DNA of 64,000 nucleotides, from assembly GCA_037043015.1 (NCBI GenBank), contig CM073329.1, positions 11,176,648-11,240,647 of the forward strand. Direction: 5' to 3'. Under the pieces are notes generated by a model. The model worked only from the letters and a program-made list of their open reading frames with translations, was not told where the DNA came from and searched no databases. Shown piece after piece: positions 1-12,139 of the stretch. Origin of the DNA: Bryum argenteum. Lineage: Eukaryota > Streptophyta > Bryopsida > Bryales > Bryaceae. Within the stretch, counting starts at the first letter, position 1; each line of letters starts with the position of its first letter. The position numbers and the translations under genes were made by a program.

Positions 1-724
1 TCCACTGTACACAAGGTAGATGCATCCCACACAAAGCCACAAGGAGTCATGCAAGGGATCCCATCAGGGATGTCGAACAGGAAAAAAGCTAGCAAGGGGT
101 CACGCAAGAAATCCCAGCAGTGATGTTGAAGAAGCCAGCAACATACCAAGAGTGTCGAATGGAATATCAGCATGGGATGAGGCTTACATCTGCTGGTTCA
201 CAAGCTGCTTCCAAGGAGATGGAATGGATGCTCCAATATGGAGGGAAGTACGTACCCTGCTAGGAGGGCTAACTACCAGAGACACTTCACACAAGATTAC
301 TATCTGCTAGCAGCACTATTTACTCGTTTTGCTCGCGAAAGTCAACTCGTTCGTTGGATAGCGGAGGCCTTCCTTACACTCGAATCCGCGGTCCGTTGAG
401 GCTGCTCCATGACACACCCATGTTGCAACAACATTCAAGGAAGGTTGGTTAGTTGAGAACTCATTAATAAACACCCATAACATGCTAATGGTGAATGCAA
501 CTCATTCAAGGAGGCGGACAATGTGGTGAGTAAGAATGTTGGGCAATGTGGTGAGTAAGGATGCCGGGCAAACGATTGAGTACGTACCGTCTGCAGCTGG
601 AGTTTCGAGCCGCCTTTATGCGAGCAACGATTGCAGACGCCGAAAGAAAGATGAGCAAGTACTGGATCGGCAACTCAGATGCATGCTTAGCGCGTTCTAT
701 GATTCAAGGTACAGATCAAGGAGC
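1..724. other. No gene recognised; flank of a retrotransposon
   Basis: Open frames here are short (under 100 codons), lack recognisable motifs and overlap one another in different frames. The tract directly precedes the LTR-like sequence of the Ty3/gypsy element to its right, so it may be older repeat or target sequence. I see no gene. Confidence 0.5.
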
Positions 725-1020
725 TGTCAAGGACACGGAAAGACACAAGAATATTCAGAACAGAAATTAACAAGAACTTGGAATAACAGAACGAGAACAC
801 AAACAACACCAATAAAGGTGAGTTAGAACTCCAAGGAATGTGTTGTCGAGACTGAAGAACCCTTCAGTTTTGACTCCTATATATACCACCAGATAGGAAG
901 CTTCTCAAGCGACTTTTGAGACGCTTTAAGACGCTTCTCAATCTTCTAGAAGTATCTAATGTATGTCTTTGACATCTCTTCAAGGAAACTTCTAAAAGTT
1001 TCTAATGTATGTCCATGACA
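725..1020 (-). repeat. LTR remnant of Ty3/gypsy element 1 (3' LTR in element orientation)
   Basis: The tract has the same layout as the LTRs of the element at 39594-45749: a start near TGTCAAGGACACGG, an ACAAGA-rich stretch, an 'actcctatatata' TATA-like motif near 875-890, a series of 'cttctagaa'-type repeats, and an end at TGTCCATGACA near 1010-1020. Directly after it, 'tcacctccttttctagcttc' matches the polypurine-tract side of the second element (40059 onward) when read on the minus strand. The LTR start is placed by comparison with the second element and is uncertain by tens of bases. No matching partner LTR was found on the 4.4-kb side, so the element looks 5'-truncated. Confidence 0.6.
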
Positions 1021-1372
1021 TGTACATCACCTCCTTTTCTAGCTTCAAGGTCTCCGAGAAGCAATATTGTCGTCAGTCAGTACCAACGCAGAAAATTGAA
1101 GATTTGCCGCATAACGTCTGCAATGAACGCCAATTGTTGTTCACACGACAACTCCGGCAAGTGGGTCTTTGTCTCAGGGTTGCCTACGAGATATCGTTGG
1201 TTGAGATGACATGACTGAAATGTTGTCTATCTCTTGCTTATCTATGACTAAAGACCAAACTATGGCTACTGAAAAAATTCTATTTAAGACCAATTAACTA
1301 TCTCAATTGTGAATCATGGTGGTGTGCTCTCCCCCCTTTTATTTTCTTGGGTAGGCAAGCCTCCGAGAGAAG

Positions 1373-1813
1373 TTATCGTTGGGATGGCTTAGGCTTATGA
1401 GGGTATCGTTGATGAAATTCCTGTACTTTTTCTGCCGCGTTAGTAGGATTCTCGGCATCCTCCCACATTCTTTCATTGATGTCGTAGCCGCTCCAATGCA
1501 CAAAATACTCCAATTTCCCCCTTCTTTGTCGTGAATCTAATATTGTTTCCACCTCATATTCTTCGTTGTTCTCAATTTGGATACTAGGTGGCGGCCCTTG
1601 CACTCTTCCAGGAAAAGCCAACTTGAGATAAGGTTCTAACAAAGACACATGGAAGACAGGATGTACCTCCATAGCAGTTGATAACTCTAGCCGGTATGCC
1701 ATTGGATTGATTTGCTTCTCGATGACAAACGATTCCCAATCTTCGATACTCCAACTTATCACACGGCCGCTTGGCCTTGATGTTCCGTCGAAGCAGCCAT
1801 ACCTTATCTCCAA
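1373..1813 (-). pseudogene. Integrase C-terminus and chromodomain of gypsy element 1
   Basis: The frame carries the integrase C-terminal HPVFHVSLLEPY motif followed by a chromodomain: EVETILDSRQRRGKLEYFVHW, then SGYDINERMWEDAENP. Chromodomains of this type guide chromovirus integration towards particular chromatin. The fragment is in one frame to its stop codon, which lies about 350 bp before the LTR. Confidence 0.82.
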
Positions 1814-2446
1814 TCTTGAAACTAGGTGCCTCGTTCCGAAATATCTGCGGACGCCTCGTAAGACTCCTGTGCACCTTGCGATTGAAGTTTCAACGTGGCT
1901 TCAATCTCTGATAGTTGCTTCGTAAATCCCTTAACTGCGAGATTGATGTTTGTTGATGAACTCAACAAATCAAGCTTTGGATGATATCCATAGTTGGAAA
2001 AGAATGGTGTTTGTTGAGTTGACGCATGAAGAGTGTTGTTGTAAGCAAACTTGGCAAGTAGTAGATATGCGGTCCAATTGTCTTGTTGATAGTTGATGCT
2101 GCATCGTAGGTACTACTCCAAAACTTGATTCACCCGCTCCGTTTGGCTGTCAGTCTGGGGATGGAAAGCCAAAGAAAGCTTGATATCCACCTTTAATGCT
2201 TAAAAGAGAGATCTTCAGAACTTAGATACAAACTCAGTTCTTCGATCCGAAACAATATCATCTGATAGGCTATGATAACGATATATGTTATCAAGAAAGA
2301 GCCTTGCAGTATCTTCACCTGAAGACGCCTTCTTGCAAAGGACAAAATGTGTCATCTTTGTAAGCCGATCCACTACAACAAAAATGCTATCAAATGAACC
2401 TGATGGCGGTAGGTGTAATGAAGTCCATAGAAACCAAAGATTTTGG

Positions 2447-2755
2447 TCAACGCGGAATAGGCAATGGCTCTAGAAGTCCATAAGGGCGATGCCGAGGATT
2501 CTTGGATCTCGAACAAATGTCACAAGAAAAGACAAACTCCTTTACATCCTTCGACACTTGAGGCCACCAAAAATCTTGGGAGATAAGTTCCAAAGTCTTA
2601 TTGAACCCAAAATGTCTTGCAGCTGGAAAGTCATGACGAGATTGAATAACTCGGAGCCGTGTTGGCCCCTTCGGAATGTACAACCGCTCTTCAAAGTATA
2701 AGAGATCTTCTTTCACCTTGAATTTGTCGTTGTCGATATCGTTGCTTGATATCAA
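2447..2755 (-). pseudogene. Integrase zinc-finger region of gypsy element 1
   Basis: The frame shows the HHCC integrase zinc-binding domain: LYIPKGPTRLRVIQSRHD, AARHFGFNKTLELI, FWWPQVSKDVKEFVFSCDIC, then PYGLLEPLPIPR. The catalytic core (DDE) that should follow, about 1900-2447, survives only as scattered fragments in other frames, so the integrase is broken. Confidence 0.8.
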
Positions 2756-2835
2756 CGGTTACAGCATCTTCAAGAGTCGCAACACGTACTTGGTTGAAGA
2801 AATCGGCATCAATTGGCATAGAAGCAGCGCAAATT

Positions 2836-3354
2836 CTAAATTATTTTGGCTTCAACAATGTTGCACACTGTTGGTCGAAAACTGCATCTCCAACCTTTGC
2901 GCAAGATATGATCTCCTCGATAATGTATCGGATAATCCTTGAAAGCGACATATTCCATCGAGCTTGACGACGATTCAGAACTCGAGACATCATGAAGTAT
3001 TCCAAATTCTTGTGATCTGTATGTACGGTCACTAGATGTGCAGCTCCTTTCGAGGAGATGACGCCACTTTTTAAAAGAATCCACTATTGCAAAGAGTTTT
3101 TTATCATGGATCTCATAGTTGATCTCGGCAGCAGAAAAATTGCGGGAATAGAATGCAACTGGATGGAGCTTTCCGTCTGCGCCCATTTGTGAAAGCACCG
3201 CTTCCAAAGCAAAATCTGAAGCATCGGTCTCTAAATAGAAGGCTTTTGCAAAGTCAGGATGTACCAAGATTGGAGCCGTAGTAAATGCGGCCTTAAGATC
3301 TTGAGATGTTTTTTCCGCTTGAAGTCCCCATTTGAGCTTGTCCTTACATGTCAA
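2836..3354 (-). pseudogene. RNase H domain of gypsy element 1
   Basis: The frame reads into the RT-RNase H connection and the retroelement RNase H. Visible motifs are APILVHPDF, the catalytic TDASDFALEAVLSQ region, HPVAFYSRNFS and [12 protein letters not shown]. The frame shifts at about 3010, and a second frame (2841-3032) continues with [13 protein letters not shown], which belongs to the same domain. At least one indel therefore splits the domain. Confidence 0.8.
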
Positions 3355-3429
3355 CCGAGTAAGGGGAGCATGAACCTGAGAGTAATTTTTGATGACGATC
3401 CGATAGAAGTTAGCAAAGCCGAGGAAGCA

Positions 3430-4335
3430 TTATACGCCATGAACTGTTTTTGGAATTTCCCAAGACACGATTGCCTCCACCTTCTTAGGATCCATCTTTA
3501 ATCCTTCTATCGTCGCGACAAATCCCAAAAACTCCATCTTAGTTTGATGGAATAGGCATTTCTCCAATTTGACATAGAACCCTCGTTCGCGTAATTTCTC
3601 CATGACCAAACGAACATGTTTCTCATGTTTCCCCTTGTTTTTTGAAAATATAAGAATGTCATCCAAGTAGATGACAATGAAGTCGTCAAGGTGCTCTCGG
3701 AAGATGTCATTCATCATGTATTGGAAGACGGCGGGAACATTGGTAAGGCCAAAAGGCATGACATTGTATTCAAAATGACTATACCTTGTACGGAAAACTG
3801 TCTTCCATTTGTCTCCTTCCTTGATACGCACAAGATTGTAAGCACCTCTTAAATCAATTTTTGTGAAGATCCTTGCATGTCCAAGTTGTTCTAATAGACC
3901 GGAGATCAACGGTAACGGATAATGATTCTTCTTAGTCACCTTGTTGAGGCCTCGATAATCAACGCACATCCGCAACGATCTATCCTTCTTCTTTACAAAT
4001 AAGATTCGTGCTCCGGCCGGCGACTTAGAATGACGAATGAAATTCTTGGCCAGATTCTCGTCGATGTACTTCCGCAACTCCGTCAACTCCGTTTGCAACA
4101 GATTGTAGATTGGGCCAAACGGCGGTTGTGCTCCTTCCTGTAAATCAAAGGCGCAATCGTATGGCCGGTGCTCTGGTAGCATGTCAACATTCTTCTTTTG
4201 AAATACGTCTAGTTGAAATTGTTTCTGTGCTAGTTGAGGCCGCGTAAATAACAAATGGTGTGCCTTCCTTAAATGTCCTTGCAAATACTCTTGCTCCAAT
4301 AAACAGGGGCTTTCTGACTCGAGATGTCTTATCAA
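3430..4335 (-). pseudogene. Reverse transcriptase domain of gypsy element 1
   Basis: A 301-codon open frame holds the Ty3/gypsy reverse transcriptase. It contains [33 protein letters not shown], the palm segment MPFGLTN followed by an (A/V)FQYMMND block, and the catalytic YLDDILIFS. It begins in the linker after the protease; another frame (4184-4426) carries a typical protease end, [15 protein letters not shown]. The frame ends where RNase H should begin, at a frameshift. The RT core motifs look intact, but the reading frame is broken from the rest of pol. Confidence 0.88.
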
Positions 4336-4430
4336 GCTTATTTTTGGGGTAGACTCTAGGGAATGTTATCCTCCGCAACCTCCAATCTATAGACGGGTTA
4401 TGTTTGAAAATTGCATGCATACTCAATAAT

Positions 4431-5147
4431 GGTCAATTTTCAGAACCATAAAGTGCATTGTAATCACATCGCAGTGTACTACAATACAATACCTCTCACA
4501 TTCAACATTGTAATGGTGTGAAGGGCTTTTATAGGTGGAGAGACAAGTTTATTGATCATTAGGGTTTTTCAAATCAAAGAAATTCCTCAAAAAACAAGAA
4601 ATATATCAATGAATCAACATGCATGGGCTCAAGTACCTTAAGAAAAAATGTAGAAACTCATATCAAATTTGCTAGTGAAATTCACCATTGTAATGGAAGC
4701 AATAAATGGAAGTTGTTTGTGACAGAGGATGCACGAAATGTTGTAGATGCTTGCAATGTACTCCAATTTTTGTTTCAAGATTAAAATTTTGTAGATACTT
4801 GCAATGTATTACTAATATGATACTGCAAGTTTCAATCGGAATCATCAGACAAAATTTCATGTGCTGGCTCCAGGTCCAATAAGAATGACAAGGAAAGAAT
4901 CTTCATCAACTCATGAATTCTTCAATAGATTGATACTCATACACCTACCGCAACGGCTCGAGTGCGATGTCACCAACACCGATAGTTACCTTCTACATCG
5001 ATTTCTAGCTATTTGTACAAAACCCTCAGTATCGGTAAAATAATGGAGAGCTGCTGCTGCTAATGTGAATGTCCAGCCAGCTTATTGTATTCACCCTCAT
5101 GAATGCCTACTCTAACCCTCATCAACACTTTCTCCAGTCTAATCTTC
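4431..5147. other. Intergenic; low-grade direct repeats, SCYL2 3' flank
   Basis: No coding signal is seen. Related short segments recur around 4500-4520, 4680-4700 and 4745-4810 ('cattgtaatgg', 'gtagatgcttgcaatgtac' and 'gtagatacttgcaatgtat'), suggesting old local duplication. The last 100 bases are the likely 3' UTR of the minus-strand SCYL2 gene. Confidence 0.4.
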
Positions 5148-8100
5148 TCACAGCAGGTCCAGCAGGGGGGGCTGTTCACTGGAATTGCTCTTCTGATGTC
5201 TGGCCTGTGGAGGCTGAATGGGACGGATGGGGTTCCGGCCTCTGCCCTTGCCCAAGCCCGACGCAGTGGCAGGAGGAGGCGCCAGCTTCAACGGTGCATC
5301 TTGCCGCTTCGGAGACGAGCTGCTGAAGAAGTTGCCGAAATCGTTCGTGTCTTTCTGAGGGCTGCTCGCCATGGTCCAGTCGTCCGCGCTGAGCATGGAG
5401 TTCGCACTTCCCTTGGAGCTTTTCAAGTTGCTCAGACTGTTGAACCCAGCATTGCTCGGAGTGTTGGACCCAGCATTACTCAGAGTGTTGGACCCGGCAT
5501 TCCATGTGGAAGTGGCAGTGCTCGGAGGTGGCCAGTTCGAGAACGGATCGTTGTCAAAGCTGCCGGGAGAGCTCAAGTTGGGGCTACTCATTCTGCCGAC
5601 ACTCGAAGTCTTACTGCTCAAATTCGAAGCAAAATGTGTCTTGGTCGCTGATGCGGGTGGAGGCCACTCAAATGACAGAGCTGGCTCAGGCGCTGGAGTA
5701 GACACTGCAATCGGAGGTGCAGGGGTCGGAGTTGGGTTCGGGGTCGGGGTCGGGGTAGGAGTGGACTTTTTAGGAAATAGGCCGTTGTCCGATGTAGAAC
5801 CAGCCTTCTTTGGTGCGGTCCAGTCCGCGTCCCATGAAGCGCTGTTACTCTCCGTCCCATTCCCTGTTGCCTTTACACTCTCTCTCGCAGGACCACTAAG
5901 AGCCATAGTCTTCATGTCGAGGGACACTGGCTCCACCTCGTTCACAACAACACCTCGCTTCTCCTCGATTTTCCTGGCAAAGATACATGATATTCTTCCG
6001 TCAGCACACTTAATCCGAGGCTGGAAGATTTTTGAGAGGACGACTAGTGATAGAAACTTATAGAAACTCCCAACGCTATAAACCGGACTTGTAATCCCTG
6101 ATGAGACTTCTTCTCGTGGATGCATCGTAATACTTAAAACTTTGAGGGTTAGTTCAAGCTTTTGCTCGAGACCCTACTTCATCGAACTTCAACATTCATG
6201 AATAATTCCTACAGTACATAATGACACATACCAGCACTCTGTAAAAAATTTGCATAAAGAAAGACCAGATAAAAGGCATATACGACATGGCTTTCCAACC
6301 TCATCAGTAAGCGAGACACTACCGGTATCTCACAAACCAGGGAAAGGGCCGTGGCGGCATATAGTTACCTGAGAACCTCTTTCACGAAGTGCATGTATTT
6401 TGCAAATTGTTGAAGATTCAACTGCTGAGCGGTGAGCAGAGGGCAGACTAGTGGAAGCAGATACTCTGCAGCATACTCCACACCCATCTGAAGACATAGA
6501 GCAAGGATTTTTCAGTGATACAATCAAAAAAGAGAATCGTAGTCCTGCACTTAAATCACATTCGAAAAGACGAGTATGATATCCTCAAAAACCACCGTCT
6601 GGATGAAGCATCCATAATGTAGACAATATGATCACAAAATATCTTCCGACTTTGCGGAAAATTATTCTGACTGCAAGGCGGTGAATAAAGGATTACAAAC
6701 GTATGATGACATCGTACCTGTTTATTTATAGCAGACACAACTCCCAGAGAGCACATTAGAGTCGGAGCCGAATGGTCAACAGCAGTACAACGCTGCAGGG
6801 TCTGGAGCACTTCTTGTATTGCCACTTTGTCAAGGCGGGGAACAACTTCGCCTAAGCACAACAACGCATTCACTCGCACCTGCATCATTCAGCTCCTCTG
6901 TGAATTCAAGTCCTACCTTGGTCACAAGCTAACTCCAAGCTCTATTTCTGCTGAGTCTAGCAACAAGGATATATTTACAACTAAGAACTAACAACGTGCT
7001 AATTGGAATTCCGTTGAGTCCTTCACTTCGGATATTATTGCAGCCGTATTAATTCAATGCATGAATGCGGAGGCAGAGGCGAATCTTACTGCTGCCATCG
7101 TAGTCTTGAGAGCCAGACCATGAACTCGAGGCAGAATTGATTGTCTCAATACCTGCACATTTAAAAATCACCAGTCACAGGTAGGGCGTCAAACCGCAGT
7201 AGTGTAAAGATTACAGTCACGTAGAAGGAAGAAAAACAGGTGCAGCTAATTCAACTCGAAAGTTGCTGACATTGACCAGGAATTGAGATGCATTAGATTG
7301 TATAGTCAAGGACAATAGAGTGATCAACAAGTAAATAAAAGCATGGGCAGGACAGTAACTGTGAAATCCAGCTGCTTGGTGAGGGTCAAAGTGCGCTTCA
7401 GAACTTCCTCTTGCATTCGGGCATCAGGGTCCTCAAAAGCACGGATCACCATTGGCACAACGTGGGCTGCCAAGGCATCTGGTCCTGCCTACGAACCAAA
7501 CGATCGACAAACATCAGGACTAAGCTTCGTCATGAGACTTCCGACACAATTCAAGTTCGAACTATTCTATATCGCTCGCTTCAATCCAGAAAAGAAAAAC
7601 CACACATATGTGAGGACAAGCTATCCTAGTCCAACACAAGTGTGTACCTTATTGATGAGAAGACTTGCATGCTTAACCAGCAGAAGCAAAGCATCTCCTG
7701 AGGCGGTGCCAAGAACAGGCAAAAGGGCTGGGAGTGTTGCGGACTGGAAATCCACAGCTTCCTGCACATTAAGTAGAAGCTACTTAGAAGAAATTTGAGC
7801 ATCCATGCCGGGGTGGAGTTTCACAAACCAGCAGATTCCTTATCAATAAAGCAAAGCATATTCATTGCTGTACTTATTGAAGGGACCCATACCTGCGAGT
7901 CTGCTATAGTGAGCACCATGGGGAGCACCATTGGCAGCATCACCTCATTCCGAAGCTCCGCACACAATGGTGGCAGCACCTTCATTTCACGAACAGAGTT
8001 GCATCTGGATTAGTAATGTCCAGATGCAATATTATCAAGAGTTTTACACACAACATGATCACATCTAACTCAATAAACGGAGGCTGTTTCGCGTAAACAC

Positions 8101-11100
8101 ACCTTGTAACGCAGCACACGAGCGTCGAAGCCAGTCCACATATCTGACATAGCTTTCAAGAACTGAGATTTCTGCATATTGTCCCTTTCCTGTGCATCCA
8201 AGACAAGCGTGAAATGTGTATGAAACTCAATCCCACTGCGAAGCAGTCAAAAACAGTCAAGGAATACAATGTGCCAAGTATTCATACCGGTAGCTACTAT
8301 ACAAGAAAAGTATTGAAGAATTTCATGCCTATGTAGGTCATTCGCAAATCGGCTCGTAAAGAAGAGATGAGACTTGATGATTTTTGAGTTATCTTGCTAA
8401 TTGTCAAAGGAGATAGATGTCTTTACCAGCATGTGATCTAAGAACCGCAATGCCCGCAATCTTGTGTCATCCCGGAAGAAAGGAGAGGCTGTAAAACCAT
8501 GTCCAGAGTCTCCATAAGTACCATACGATACTATAATCATGCAAGATAGCTGACCGTTGCTCTCCCTTATGACAGGCATGTATTGTAGCAAACAACGCCA
8601 ACCATAAGCGTTGAATGCGATTTAAAGTACGCACGAATGAGAGACTTTGTACACATGGTGAAAATCACACCCAAAGGAGTTGAGATAAATCATTCAAGGA
8701 AACAGCATTTACCAACAAAAAATGGACATCGTACTCTTCACTTCGCAACGTAATCTACAGTTACTCAAATCTACTAGAAGCTCCCAGAGCTGATTTGAGA
8801 AAGAATTTTACGGGATAGAGTATTGATCAACCATGCAATAGGACAACAACAAAAGTGGCAATGACGTCCCCAACTTACTTGTGAAGTCGAGCGCACGAGG
8901 TCTGGAGTGCTCATCCGAACTGAGCATCCGCCTCAAGTCCTGGCCAATATCTGCTGGCACATTCGAGAAACTTTCGTTCGGAAAGTATGACACCTTGCTA
9001 AGATACTGCAGCCACCAGATTAGATGCGGGTCAAATGGCAGTAATTTGGAAACAGGACACCGATACTGAAACTAGATGTGTACTTTCAGATTGTGTCAGA
9101 TTTCCATGGGTGGCACTAGCTGTGAGTATCTTCAAAGTTGAAGTGATGGCATAAAAGCTACAATTTTAATTTCCAAAGTATAATTGAATGAGTGTCTCTT
9201 CGTAAGTGACAGAGATGATGTTAAAGATCTGTAAGGTGGTCGAATACAAATGAGTAATCTGAGTGACAATACGAGCGGGAGAAAAAACAGAGAATGAAGG
9301 CCACCGCACGTAGTAAAGCTTTCAAAACGAATAATAGAAACCAAGCATATCGAGAATGCTCACATGGTCGTACAAATTAGAAGAGAATCGTACCGTTTGT
9401 AGATTGTTATTGCACTGTAGGAGTGACTGCCGGGATACGAGGTGATATGCAAGCAAAGCAAGGCTGAAGATGTCTGAAGATGCAACAAAACCGCCAGCTC
9501 CTTTCCGCGTCAACTCCGGTGCTGTATAATCAAGTGGTGGTTGCAACGGCATAATTACATCGTCCACATCATAGTCCTGCAGATCAGATCCTCAGTTAAC
9601 AATCATGATAAATCCAGCGACTTCTAAGAGATTTCCTAATTTGAAAATCAACCAGTATCAATGCAAGACACGAATCATTCTCGCAGACCTGCCCGAGTAC
9701 TGATGAAATCGATGAACAGTTGATCAACCCAAATGCACTAAGGTATATGCAGCTCAATGTGATCACTGATCGGCATATCAACAGTGCCTAGAATGAGAAT
9801 ATTTTGCCTCATTACTCTCAACTGTTACGAAGGGCTTTACCGGGTAATGAAAGGCAGGACCTCCAGTCGGATCAGCTCCAGATTGATCTAAGCTGATAGC
9901 GTGTCCAAATCCAGCAAGCTTCCATGCTCCACTCGCCGTGATATAAACCGACTGTCATCGCGACATACTTTCCGTTCAGTACAGAACGACCATAAGCAGA
10001 ACACCAAGTTGATCAACAATAAACCACAAACAAATTACTGTTCTCCATAACTGGGATACTCAATAAGAACTCAAAAGTAGCATAATAAACCTCAGAAACT
10101 GCATGATGGGCCATTGCAATGACATATGATCCTTCACTAATCCCAACAATGCGAAAAAAGAGTATAGTGCAATTCATCAAACCAAAAATGTTCTCGCCAT
10201 TCCAAGTGTTAGAATGTTAAACGAATTTGAAAAACGCCAACAGAACTTTATTATCTTCATGTGAAGACTGCACGTTTCATATTCTAAAGATGTGTATGCC
10301 TATGTTGGAGGCAGGTACTTTCATGTTATAGTATACAAGATGGTCACTAACCTCTGGTGAGAGGGCTCGGTGAAGAAGTCGTGCGTTGTTGTGAAGAAAG
10401 CCCAGTGTTTCCGCCAGTTGCAATAGCCCGTGCTTCACTTCGAGCTGCCCTAGATCCTGCGGAAAAACGAAGAAAAGAAACCATTCACTGTGATGAAGAT
10501 GCAAAGCTCCAATGTAGAACCTTTAGGGAGGTGTAGATTGCAAGTACTTACCAGATCTTTCAACTCACTGGGCACTTTCGAAATGTTGTCGTGTCGCCCC
10601 AACACATTAGCAACCGAGGCAAAGATAGGCTCAGTAACCATAGCCATGGCTGCCTTGCTTTCATCCAGAGCTTGGATCACACGCACCACGCCTGGATGTC
10701 GTAAACGCATCAGCTGTGCAGCATCTTGACGAACTAGATCCAAAAATGCATCCTCCGCAGCTCTGCAACCACAACACACGATAAAAGCTTTCAAAATGAT
10801 GCTGGGAAAATGTTAACTCGCACCCAAAAGATGAGAAGCCTTGGAAGACATCAAGGAATGTGTACTCTGGTCGGAAACCCTTTGGAAGACATCAAGGAAG
10901 TTGTGTTTCAAGTCGCAAAACTTCAAAGAATGCGTTTTCAAGAGCTATTAAAACCTACTGCAGCTGATATTCCTGACACAACTTTGAGAAGTTCTGTTCT
11001 CCGAGCATTGCAAAAATATTAAAGATAGGGCAGCAAGTGCTTCACTTGTTTCAAAATTCGCAAGTGCAGCTAAGTCTTCACTGCCCAGCTCTAAACTTTT

Positions 11101-12134
11101 TCTTTACCTCTGTCTTAATCTTCGCAAGGTAGAAACCCTAACGATCGTGCAAAATGGCAAAGAAATAGTTGTATCTGGAAGAACCTAAATCGACCTAAAA
11201 GGGGTTGAATTTCCAAACCTAGCTCCGAACATTTTCCCTGCCTCTGCCTTGAGATCTTCGCGAGGTGGAAACCCTAAACATCATCCGAAATGGCAAAGAA
11301 AGTCCAGAAGATTGTCTCCGAAAGAGTCTAAAATTCTCATTCTAAATTCTCTTACAGCCCCCTGACCGTCTTAACTCTCTGCGAGGTGAAAACTCTAACA
11401 ATGCTTCAAAATGGCAGAGGAAGTTAAGCAATTTGTCTCAGAAAGAATCTAAATTTTGTTAGTGCAGCTGAATTTTAGCACCCAGCTCCATACAGTTTCC
11501 TGACCTCTGTCTTAATTACTCCGCGAGGTGGAAAACCCTAACAAGCGTGTAGAGAAAGAGCAGCAAGCAAGTCCCGAATTTCAGACAGAAGCTAACTTTC
11601 CAGTGCATCGTCAAACCCAGCTCTAAACATTTCTATTCTACCGATCTCGATTGCTCGGCGAGGTGGAAACCCTAACAATCGCGCAAAATGGTAAAGCAAG
11701 AGCAGCAAATGTGTCACCTATTGAAAACAGAATCTATGATTCCCAGTGCAGCTGAATTTTCAAACCCTGCTCTGAACGTTTTCCTTACCTCAGTCTCAAA
11801 TACTCCGCTGAATTGATAGAAAAAGAACAGAAGCAAAGACAGTGGGATACCTGGAGATGCCGACGCGGAGGCGAAGATCGGTGAGCGCCTTCTTGTCGAG
11901 GACCCAGACGCAAACTTCGGGGTTATGCGCCTGCGTGACCTTGTTGCGGGGTCTGCCGGAATAGAGCTTCCAGATCAAGTCGGGACCTCCGGATCCCACC
12001 TGCTCCAGCAACTCATAATCCTGCATCGCTTTCGGCCCCGTGACCTCGTGGACGGTGCTTGACACCGTCTCCCCGATCACCGCGGCCGTCTTGGCCAGCG
12101 CTTGAGTAAACGACTTCATATTCAGCCCCGACAT
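5148..12134 (-). CDS. SCYL2: SCY1-like protein 2 (SCYL2), pseudokinase of clathrin/TGN trafficking
   Basis: SCYL2 proteins are catalytically degenerate kinases with HEAT repeats that act with clathrin and adaptors at the trans-Golgi network and endosomes. Fifteen exons join in frame to about 889 residues, close to the ~910 of Arabidopsis SCYL2A/B: 11851-12134, 10552-10762, 10352-10456, 9841-9951, 9394-9576, 8879-9005, 8427-8488, 8103-8189, 7893-7979, 7648-7761, 7360-7488, 7090-7152, 6718-6879, 6369-6487, 5148-5973. The start is the ATG at 12134 ([15 protein letters not shown]); an in-frame GTG lies two codons upstream. The kinase-like half shows [26 protein letters not shown] in place of HRD, and LAGFGHAIS in place of DFG. 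HEAT-like segments follow ([40 protein letters not shown]). The last exon is low complexity, with Pro-Thr repeats and [15 protein letters not shown] motifs of a clathrin/adaptor-binding tail. Confidence 0.95.
11040..11850 (-). repeat. Degenerate ~135-bp tandem array in SCYL2 intron 1
   Basis: Intron 1 (10763-11850) is 1088 bp, far longer than the other introns, and most of it is about six diverged copies of one unit. Each copy shows 'cagctctaaac/cagctccgaac', then a 'ccttacctctg'-like block, then 'cgcgaggtggaaaccctaac', then 'aaaatggcaaag'. Copies begin near 11085, 11219, 11350, 11480, 11620 and 11765. The last copy abuts the exon 1 donor. On the minus strand the 'cttacctc' block reads GAGGTAAG, a donor-like sequence. 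Confidence 0.75.
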
Positions 12135-12139
12135 CCTCA

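Larger units (their letters stand above)
725..4430 (-). mobile_element. Ty3/gypsy chromovirus retrotransposon, 5'-truncated (element 1)
   Basis: Read on the minus strand, this tract encodes in order the end of an aspartic protease, reverse transcriptase, RNase H, an integrase with HHCC zinc finger, and a C-terminal chromodomain, followed by an LTR. This is the Ty3/gypsy (Metaviridae) order, and the chromodomain marks it as a chromovirus. The polyprotein is split by frameshifts and stops between about 2836 and 3430 and between 1813 and 2447, so this copy is not functional. Gag, most of the protease and the upstream LTR are missing to the right of about 4430. The second element at 39594-45749 belongs to the same family and aligns through RT, RNase H, integrase and the LTR. 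Confidence 0.85.

Noticed and set aside
5103-6063. Long plus-strand open frames (182 and 230 codons) opposite the SCYL2 3' exon
   Set aside because: They are antisense shadows of the Pro/Thr/Ser-rich last SCYL2 exon, whose frame is tied in by splicing and family identity.
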